This document shows positions 1-6,700 of a stretch of 10,265 bases of DNA, piece by piece; position 1 is the stretch's first letter; every line of letters begins with the position of its first letter. A program made the translations under genes and the position numbers. Source of the DNA: Actinomycetota bacterium (GTDB taxonomy: Bacteria; Actinomycetota; Acidimicrobiia; Acidimicrobiales; GCA-2861595). The stretch spans positions 1,090-11,354 of the forward strand of contig JADDQT010000041.1 in NCBI GenBank assembly GCA_016781225.1, written 5' to 3'. Under the pieces are notes generated by a model. That model was not told the origin of the DNA. It saw nothing but the letters and a program-made list of their open reading frames with translations, and did no database searches.

Positions 1-117
1 CGGTTGCTCCCCGGTTGAGCTGACAGGCGAAGCCGGCCCCGGCCTCGCCGGAGAAGGCCCACGTTGGGGTGGGATCGGAGCCGGTAGCCCCGGGACCCGA
101 GGTGATGGTGGGCGCGG
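1..117 (-). repeat. Near-identical adjacent unit segment (pairs with 274-390)
   Basis: Positions 1-117 match 274-390 at a 273-bp offset with about four differences by eye, so adjacent units 8 and 7 are nearly identical over this part (FACQLNRGAT shared). Identity stops at the interdomain junction. The left limit is unknown because the window ends. This indicates a recent unit duplication or conversion. Confidence 0.85.
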
Positions 118-3100
118 CGCTCGCCACTCGGTCGAGGGTGTAGTCGGCGGTGGCGGCGGGGCCGGTGTTGCCGGCGGCATCCGTTTGACGGACGGAGAAG
201 GTGTAGGTGCCCTCGGGCTGGGAGGAGAGGTCATAGGTGACGGGGCTGGTGCAGGGGGCCGAAGCCGACACGACGGTTGCTCCCCGGTTGAGCTGGCAGG
301 CGAAGCCGGCCCCGGCCTCGCCGGAGAAGGCCCAGGTGGGGGTGGGATCGGAGCCGGTAACCCCGGGACCCGAGGTGATGGTGGGCGCGGCTGGGGCCGT
401 CCGGTCCAAGGTGTAATCGGAGGTGGTTGCGGAGCTGGCGTTGCCCGCCCCATCGAGCGAACGAACGGCGAAGGTGTACGTGGCGTCTGGGTCGGAGCTG
501 AGGTCGTATGTGCGGGGACTCGAGCAAGAGGAGAACGGCGACACGACGGTGGCCCCGCGGGTGAGCCGGCATTCGAAGGTCGAGGTGGCGTTTCCGCTGA
601 AGGCCCAGGTGGGGCTGGGATCGGAGCTCGTCGGAGGCGGGGTGGAGGTGATGCTGGGCGAAGTGTCGGGCGCGGTGTCGAAGGTGTAGTCGGAGGTGGC
701 GAAGGCCGAGGGGTTGCCGGCGGCGTCGGTCTGGCGCACCGAGAATGTGTAGGCGCCGTCGGGCTCGCCGGAGAGGTCATAGGTAGCCGGGCTCGTGCAC
801 GCCCCGAGGACCGAGACCACCGTGGCGTCCCTCGTCAGTTGGCACTCGAAGGTGGCGCCCGCCTCGCCGGCGAAGGTCCAGGTGGGAGTGGCGTCGCTCC
901 CGGTAGGCCCGGGCCCCGACGTGATGGTGGGCGCGGCGCTCGCCACTCGGTCGAGGGTGTAGTCGGAGGTGGCGGCGGGGCCGGTGTTGCCGGCGGTGTC
1001 GGACTGGCGGACCGAGAAGGTGTAGGCGCCGTCGGGCTGAAGGCCGAGGTCGTAGCTCTGGGGGCTGGTGCAGGGGGCCAGGGCCGAGACCACGTCGGCG
1101 CCCCGGCTGAGCTGGCACTCGAACGTGGCCCCCGCCTCACCGGAGAACGCCCACGTCGGGGTGGGGTCGTTGCCGGTGGACCCGGGTCCCGACGTGATCG
1201 CCGGGGCCACGGGCGCCGTCCGGTCGAGGGTGTAGTCGGAGGTGGCGAAGGCCGAGGGGTTGCCGGCGGCGTCGGTCTGGCGCACCGAGAAGGTGTAGGT
1301 GGCGTCGGGCTCGAGGCTGAGGTCGTAGCTCTGGGGGCTGGTGCAGGCACCAAGGGTGGCCACGACGGTGCCTCCCCGGGTGAGCTGGCACTCGAAGGTG
1401 GCCCCCGCCTCACCGGTGAAGGCCCAGCTGGGGGTGGCGTCGTTGCCCGTGGCGCCGGGGCCGGAGGTGATGGTGGGGGCGGCGGGGGCGGCCCAGTCGA
1501 GGGTGTAGTCGGAGGTGGCGAACGCCGAGGGGGCGCCGCCTCCAATCTCCTGGCGGACGGAGAATGTGTAGGTGCCGTCAGGCTCGAGGGCGAGGTCGTA
1601 GCTCTGGGGGCTGGTGCAGGCACCAAGGGGTGACACCACGTCGGCGCCCCTCGTCAGCTGGCACAGCAAAGTGGCTCCCGCTTCACCCGAGAAGGCCCAA
1701 GTTGGGGTGGCGTCGGAGCCAGCCGGTCCTGGACTCGACGTGATGGTCGGGGCCGGCGGCGCCGAGCGGTTCAGGGTGTAGTCGGAGGCGGCGAAGGCGC
1801 TCACGTTGCCGGCGGTGTCGGTCTGGCGCACCGAGAACGTGTAGCTGGCGTCGGGCTCGCCGGAGAGGTCGTAGGTCGCCGGGCTGGTGCAGGGGCCGAG
1901 AATGGACACCACGGTCGCGCCGCTCGTCAACCGGCACTCGAAGGTGGCGCCCGCCTCGCCCGAGAACTCCCATTCCGGGCTGACGTCGGATCCCGTGGAA
2001 CCAGGCCCCGAGGTGATGGTGGGGGCGGCGGGGGCGGCCGAGTCCTCCACGTAGGTGACCGAGCTCGAAGAGCAGGCCGACGTCCCGGATACGTTGGTCG
2101 CCGTGGCGTAGAAGGTGGTCGTCGTGTCGTCCCCGACCACCACGCCGATCCCTGGGGAGGCGAACGTCTCCGCCGACCCAGTGCCCGCCACCGGAGACGT
2201 GCAGGTGCTGTCGGTATAGAGGTTGACTGTGGTGCCGGCCTCGGCCGTGCCCCGGATGAGAGGCCCATTCTCGTTGGCCGGAGAAAGAGGGGTGCTCCCG
2301 GTGACGCTGGGTGGAAGGGGCGCGTTGACGTTTTCGACCTTTCGCACCACGTGGTTGGTGGCGTCGGCGATGAAGAGGTTCCCCGAGCCGTCCAGGGCCA
2401 CGTCCGTTGGGCTGCTCAGGCGGGCGGAGGTGGCGGGGCCGCCGTCGCCGGAATAGCCCGCCGTCCCCGTGCCCGCCACCGTCGTGATCACGCCGGACGG
2501 GTCGATGCGTCGGGCCACGCTGCTGCCGACCTCGGAGATGACGATGTTGCCGATGGAGTCGACGATGATCCCCGAAGGGAGGTTGAGAAGTGCCGCCGAG
2601 GCGGGGCCGCCGTCGCCGGAGTAGCCCGCCGTCCCGGTCCCGGCCACGGTCGTGATGATCCCCGAGGTGTCGACCCTGCGGATCCTGTGGTTCTCCCGAT
2701 CGGCGATCCACAGGTTGCCCGCCTGGTCCTGGGCCACGTCTGCGGCCTGGTAGAGCTGAGCGGAGGTAGCGGGACCACCGTCGCCCGAGTACCCGGCGAA
2801 CCCGGTCCCGGCCACGGTCGTGATGATCCCCGACGTGTCGACCTTGCGGATGACGCTGTTGCCGAAGTCGGCGATGAGGAGCTCGCCGGACGGCACCACG
2901 TCCACCCCGGCGGGGTAATAGAGCAGGGCGCTGGTGGCGGGGCCGCCGTCGCCCGAGTACCCGGACCTTCTCCCAATGCCGGCGACGGTAGTGATGGTCC
3001 CCGAGGTGTCGACCTTGCGGATGACGTGGTTGAAGAAGTCGGCGATGAAGAGGTTCCCTGCCCCGTCCACCTCGAGATCGATGGGGTTGTCGAGCCTCGC

Positions 3101-3502
3101 CGCCGTGGCAGGGCCGCCGTCGCCGGAGTACCCGAACTTGCCGGTCCCGGCCACGGTGGTGATGACCCCTGAGGTATCGACCTTGCGGATCCTGTGGTTG
3201 TCCCGGTCGGCGATGAAGAGGTTGCCCGAGGAGTCGACCGCCACGCCCGAGGGACGGGAGAGCAGCGCCGACGTGGCTGCGCCGCCGTCGCCCGAGTATC
3301 CAGCCAGACCGGTGCCGGCCACCGTCGAGATGTCACCTGCGGCCGCTGCGGCCGGGTCAGGAGGGAAAGTGACGACCAAGCTCGCGGCGAGAATCGTCAG
3401 CGCTGCCAGGACGCGCCGCACATAGGTGCCCGAGGCGATGCGGCGCCTTGGCGCCTTGTTGTCGGAGGTCAAGGCCGTCGTCCTCACCCTGGTAACTGAC
3501 AT
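1..3502 (-). CDS. Second NHL-propeller / Ig-like repeat surface protein, paralogue (3' partial)
   Basis: The frame runs without a stop from the ATG at 3502 to the left edge (1167 codons visible). The N-terminus MSVTRVRTTALTSDNKAPRR leads to a hydrophobic segment (VLAALTILAASLVVTF) and an Ala-rich cleavage region before GDISTVAG at about residue 56. The ATG has a poor ribosome site; an in-frame TTG at 3472 is preceded at nine bases by GGTGAGG (3488-3482) and would give a shorter, more usual signal peptide, so the start is uncertain. Six NHL repeats follow to about residue 393, mostly with a GYSGDGGPATSA loop; blades 3 and 5 are degenerate (VVPSGELLIADFGNS and SIGNIVISEVGSS). An Ig-like linker domain containing TSPVAGTGSAETFASPGI precedes residue 492, then come seven full Ig-like units and part of an eighth. 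The order of parts matches the gene at 9506, implying tandem duplication. A stalk and transmembrane anchor are expected beyond the window but not seen. The surface role is inferred. Confidence 0.92.
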   Translation of the reverse strand, partial: MSVTRVRTTALTSDNKAPRRRIASGTYVRRVLAALTILAASLVVTFPPDPAAAAAGDISTVAGTGLAGYSGDGGAATSALLSRPSGVAVDSSGNLFIADRDNHRIRKVDTSGVITTVAGTGKFGYSGDGGPATAARLDNPIDLEVDGAGNLFIADFFNHVIRKVDTSGTITTVAGIGRRSGYSGDGGPATSALLYYPAGVDVVPSGELLIADFGNSVIRKVDTSGIITTVAGTGFAGYSGDGGPATSAQLYQAADVAQDQAGNLWIADRENHRIRRVDTSGIITTVAGTGTAGYSGDGGPASAALLNLPSGIIVDSIGNIVISEVGSSVARRIDPSGVITTVAGTGTAGYSGDGGPATSARLSSPTDVALDGSGNLFIADATNHVVRKVENVNAPLPPSVTGSTPLSPANENGPLIRGTAEAGTTVNLYTDSTCTSPVAGTGSAETFASPGIGVVVGDDTTTTFYATATNVSGTSACSSSSVTYVEDSAAPAAPTITSGPGSTGSDVSPEWEFSGEAGATFECRLTSGATVVSILGPCTSPATYDLSGEPDASYTFSVRQTDTAGNVSAFAASDYTLNRSAPPAPTITSSPGPAGSDATPTWAFSGEAGATLLCQLTRGADVVSPLGACTSPQSYDLALEPDGTYTFSVRQEIGGGAPSAFATSDYTLDWAAPAAPTITSGPGATGNDATPSWAFTGEAGATFECQLTRGGTVVATLGACTSPQSYDLSLEPDATYTFSVRQTDAAGNPSAFATSDYTLDRTAPVAPAITSGPGSTGNDPTPTWAFSGEAGATFECQLSRGADVVSALAPCTSPQSYDLGLQPDGAYTFSVRQSDTAGNTGPAATSDYTLDRVASAAPTITSGPGPTGSDATPTWTFAGEAGATFECQLTRDATVVSVLGACTSPATYDLSGEPDGAYTFSVRQTDAAGNPSAFATSDYTFDTAPDTSPSITSTPPPTSSDPSPTWAFSGNATSTFECRLTRGATVVSPFSSCSSPRTYDLSSDPDATYTFAVRSLDGAGNASSATTSDYTLDRTAPAAPTITSGPGVTGSDPTPTWAFSGEAGAGFACQLNRGATVVSASAPCTSPVTYDLSSQPEGTYTFSVRQTDAAGNTGPAATADYTLDRVASAAPTITSGPGATGSDPTPTWAFSGEAGAGFACQLNRGAT
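102..177 (-). repeat. Junction segment shared with 921-996
   Basis: 75 of 76 bases are identical to 921-996, 819 bp (three units) away. It spans a domain boundary, encoding GNTGPAATxDYTLDRVASAAPTIT. The DRVASAAP linker occurs only at these two of the visible junctions. Confidence 0.9.
683..745 (-). repeat. 63-bp exact repeat with 1229-1291
   Basis: Identical to 1229-1291 at a 546-bp (two-unit) offset. It encodes most of SVRQTDAAGNPSAFATSDYT, the last strand of the Ig-like unit. It is flanked by mismatches on both sides. Confidence 0.9.
3472..3488 (-). promoter_or_regulatory. Ribosome site favouring an alternative TTG start of the second surface gene
   Basis: GGTGAGG at 3488-3482 lies nine bases before an in-frame TTG at 3472, while the ATG at 3502 is preceded only by GCGGACCGCGCGG. 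Starting at 3472 removes ten residues from a long signal-peptide n-region and leaves the hydrophobic core intact. Leaderless or ATG initiation cannot be excluded. Confidence 0.3.
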
Positions 3503-3537
3503 CCGCGCGGTCCGCTGGTGCGGCCGGTCTTTGCCGT

Positions 3538-3570
3538 TCAAGGTGTCGACCGGCGACCGCCGGACCTTGA
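3538..3570 (-). promoter_or_regulatory. Bulged 13-bp inverted repeat between the two large genes
   Basis: TCAAGGT (3538-3544) pairs with ACCTTGA (3564-3570), and inside these CCGGCG (3550-3555) pairs with CGCCGG (3558-3563), leaving a 2-base centre and one 5-base bulge (3545-3549). The near edge is 35 bases upstream of the ATG at 3502. It could terminate transcription from the upstream gene, though no T-run follows, or act as a 5' UTR hairpin or operator for the downstream paralogue. The remainder of the 3503-3648 gap shows nothing else I can support. Confidence 0.45.
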
Positions 3571-3648
3571 CCGATCAACGGCATTCGCTGCGAGAAGCGA
3601 GCCGCTCGGGATGAACATGGGCTGAGGGCTACGGTCGGTCGACGCCGC

Positions 3649-3789
3649 CTACTGGTGTGGAGCGGTGGTCAGCCGCCGGTGGAGGCGCAGGATCGGCCTC
3701 CGCTTTGGCCGAGCCCGGTAGGCCGCCATGACACCTCGCTCAGGCAAAGGGGCCAGCGTGTAGGCGCCCGCCGCCACGAGCAGCATCAT
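3649..3789 (-). CDS. Possible 46-aa small protein overlapping the end of the large gene
   Basis: The large gene's TGA stop (3788-3786) is embedded in ATGATG, giving two in-frame start codons at 3789 and 3786 for a 45- or 46-residue frame that ends with TAG at 3649. AGGA (3795-3792) lies five bases before the second ATG, a workable ribosome site, and the overlap suggests translational coupling. The product begins MLLVAAGAYTLAPLPERG, a short hydrophobic start too brief for a confident membrane helix, followed by an Arg/Lys/His-rich tail (RARPKRRPILRLHRRL). Most third codon positions are G or C, as in the neighbours, although long open frames are common in this composition. I do not recognise a family. 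It may be a coupled membrane micropeptide or a chance frame. Confidence 0.35.
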   Translation of the reverse strand: MMLLVAAGAYTLAPLPERGVMAAYRARPKRRPILRLHRRLTTAPHQ

Positions 3790-6700
3790 CTTCCTATCGA
3801 CATCGAGGGCGGGTCGATGAAGTCCAACGGCTCCGAGCGGACGGGTGCGTGGGCCAGCTTGGGGTCGTTCCGGTCGATCCGGTCCTGGATGACCAGGAAG
3901 ATCACGACGATGAGCACGAGGATGGCGGGGAAGGCGGTCTTGCCCGCCACCTCGGCCAGAATCTCCATGGCGGTGGTCTGGTCCGGCGCCCGTGCAGGGG
4001 CGCGCACCAGGGCCTTCGGTAACGGCGGCTGGGGCTGCGCGTCGCCGGCCGGGGCAGCCGGTGCGTCACCGGGGTCAGGCACCATTGCCGCCTGGGCTAA
4101 ACCGGTGCCCACGGCGATCGCCGACCCCTGATCGAGCGACTCGTCGCCTGCGGCGCTGGCAGGCGCCGAAGTCCTGGTCGGCTCTGGGGTCACTGGTGTG
4201 GTGGGCGCCGTCTGCCCAGCGGTGGTTGGCGGCGGTGGTGGCGGGGGCGGGGACGAGGGCGACATCGAGCTGTCGAGGGTGTAGTCGGCGACGCTGGGAG
4301 CGCTCCGGTTGCCGGCGGCGTCGGTCTGGACGAGGACCAAGGTGTAGGTGCCGTCCGGGTGCTTAGACAGGTCGTAAGAGATGGGGCTGGTGCACGAGGT
4401 GAGGGGCGAGATCACGTCATTGCCCCGTCGCAGCTCACAGCTGAAGGTCGCTCCCGGCTCTCCGGAGAAGGTCCATGTGGGAGTTGGATCCGAACCGCCG
4501 GTACCGGGCCCGGAGTCCACGACCGGCGAGGCGGGAGTAGAGCGATCGAGGAGGTAGTCCGCGCCGGCAAAGGGGCCGGCATTGCCGGCGGCGTCGCGCT
4601 GGCGCACCGAGAGGGTGAAGGTGCCGTCCGGCTCGGCCGAGAGGTCGTAGGTGGCGGGGGAGGCACAGGGGGCGAGGGGGGCGACCTCACCGGTAGCCGA
4701 GCTGAGGCGGCACTCGAATGCGGACCCCGTCTCGCCGGTGAAGAACCACGTTGGCGTGGCGTCGTTCCCCGGGTTTGGGACGGGCGCCGTCACCGCCGGG
4801 GCTGACGGGACGCCACGGTCAAGGACGTAGTCCGAGGTGGCGGAGGCGCTGGTGTTGGCGGCGGCGTCGCGCTGGCGCACCGAGAAGGTGTAGGTGCCGT
4901 CGGGCTGAGCGGAAAGGTCATAGCTGTGGGGGCTGGTGCAGGTGGCGAAGGCGGAGATGACGGTGGCGCCTTGGCTGAGCTGGCACTCGAAGGTGGTGCC
5001 CGCCTCGCCGGTGAAGGACCATGCCGGGTTGGCATTGCTGGCCGTGGCGCCGGGGGTGGAGGTGATGGTGGGCTGGGCGGGGGCGGCCCGATCGAGGGCG
5101 TAGTCGCTGGTGGCGGCGGCGCTGGTGTTGCCGGCCGCGTCGCGCTGGCGGACCGAGAAGGTGTAGGTGCCGTCGGGCTGGGCGGACAGGTCGGCGGTGT
5201 GAGGACTCGAGCAACCGGCGTAGGCGCTGATGACGGTGGCGCCCTGGCTGAGCTGGCACTCGAAGCTGGCGCTGGCCTCACCGGTGAAGGACCAGCTCGG
5301 GGAGGAATCGGTACCAGGTGATCCCGGGCTCGAGGTGATGCTGGGAGCGGCGGGAACGCCCCGGTCCAAGGTGTAGTCGGCGGTGGCGACGGCGCTCGTG
5401 TTGCCGGCCGCGTCCGTCTGGCGCACGGCCAGGGTGTAGGTCCCGTCGCCCTCGGCAGAAAGGTCATAGCTGCGAGGGCTCGAGCAGGGCCCGGAAGCCG
5501 AGACCAGAGTGGACGCCTTGGTCAACTCGCATTGGAAGGTGGCTCCGGCTTCGCCCGTGAAGGTCCAAGCCGGAGCGGTGTCGGTGCCGGGGTTCGGGGC
5601 AGGAGCGTTCACCGCCGGAGCGGCCGGCGCCGACTGGTCGAGCACGTAGTCGGAGGCAGCGGCCGCGCTGGTGTTGCCCGCCTTGTCGGTCTGGCGTACC
5701 GAGAAGGTGTACGTGCCGTCCCCCTGGCTCAGGGTGTAGGTGAGTGGACTGGCGCACGAGGCGAAGGCCGAGAGCACGGTGCCGCCGCTCGAGAGCTGGC
5801 ACTCGAAGGTCGCCCCTCCCTCACCGGTGAAGGACCACGTGGGAGTGGCATCGGAGCCGGTGGCGCCGGGGGTGGAGGTGATGGTGGGAGCGGCGGGTAC
5901 GCCCCTGTCGAGGGCATAGTCAGTGGTGGCGGCGGCACTGGTGTTGCCCGCCGGGTCGGTCTGGCGCACCGAGAAGGTGTAGGTGGCGTCGGCCTGGGCC
6001 GAGAGGTCGTAGCTGTGAGGGCTGGTGCAGGACCCGAAGGCGCTGATGACGGTGGCGCCCGAGCTGAGCTGGCACTCGAACGTTGCGCCCGCCTCACCGC
6101 TGAAGGACCAGCTGGGTGTGTCATCGGATCCGGTGGCGCCCGGCTCTGATGTCATGGTGGGGGCGGCCGGTACGGCCCGGTCAAGCTCGTAGTCGGAGGC
6201 GGCAAAGGCGCTGGTGTTGCCCGCCGGGTCGGTCTGGCGCACGGAGAAGGTGTAGGTGGCATCGCCCTGGGCCGAGAGGTCGTAGGCCCTCGGACTCGAG
6301 CAGGGAGCGAGGCCGAAGATCACCGAAGCGCCTAGTGTCAGCCTGCACTCGAAGGTGGCGCCCGCCTCACCGCTGAAGGACCAGGCCGGGTTGGCGTCGT
6401 TGCCGGGGTCGGGGGTCGGCGCTGCGGTGATGGTGGGGGCGGCGGGCAGGCCCCGGTCGAGGGTGTAGTCCGACGTGGCCGGCGCCGAGGTGTTGCCTGC
6501 CAGGTCGCGCTGGCGCACCGAGAAGGTGTAGGCCCCGTCGGGCTGGGCGGACAGGTCGTAGGACTTGGGGCTGGTGCACCCGGCGAAAGCACTGATCACC
6601 GTGGCGCCGGAGCTGAGCTGACACTCGAAGCTGGCTCCCGCCTCACCGCTGAAGCCCCACGTTGGACCTGCGTTGTTGCCCGTTGCGCCGGGACTCGAGG

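Larger units (their letters stand above)
1..2029 (-). repeat. Tandem ~273-bp Ig-like units of the second surface gene (7.4 units visible)
   Basis: The first unit starts at 2029 (AAPTITSGPG) and the array runs off the left edge inside unit 8. All seven complete units keep the C-x14-C pair, TSP, YDL and the AGN-type turn; unit 2 instead has EIGGGAPSAFAT. Unit 6 opens with a shortened TSTPPTSSDPSP. The consensus is the same as in the array at 4268-8081, so the two arrays share an ancestor. Confidence 0.92.

Noticed and set aside
185..1633. Long plus-strand open frame of 482 codons (Gly/Arg-rich)
   Set aside because: It is antisense to the Ig-like array; it arises because stops are rare in GC-rich DNA, and its internal periodicity just mirrors the 273-bp repeat. 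The minus frame gives recognisable domains.
1683..2711. Minus-strand frame rich in Arg/His/Gly
   Set aside because: Out of frame with the continuous NHL/Ig translation that runs from 3502 to the edge; it is a shifted reading of the same repeats.
2351..3172. Plus-strand open frame across the NHL region
   Set aside because: Antisense shadow of the NHL blades (repeated GVDxxDDV-type text), with no recognisable domain or start signal.
1..3502. Second surface gene as a frameshifted pseudogene
   Set aside because: Hand translation from 3502 to position 1 finds no stop or frame change, and domain order is intact.
3681..3701. GGAGGC/GCCTCC hairpin as terminator of the 1906-aa gene
   Set aside because: Only 6 bp with a 9-base loop, no T-run, and it lies inside the possible small frame; too weak to call.
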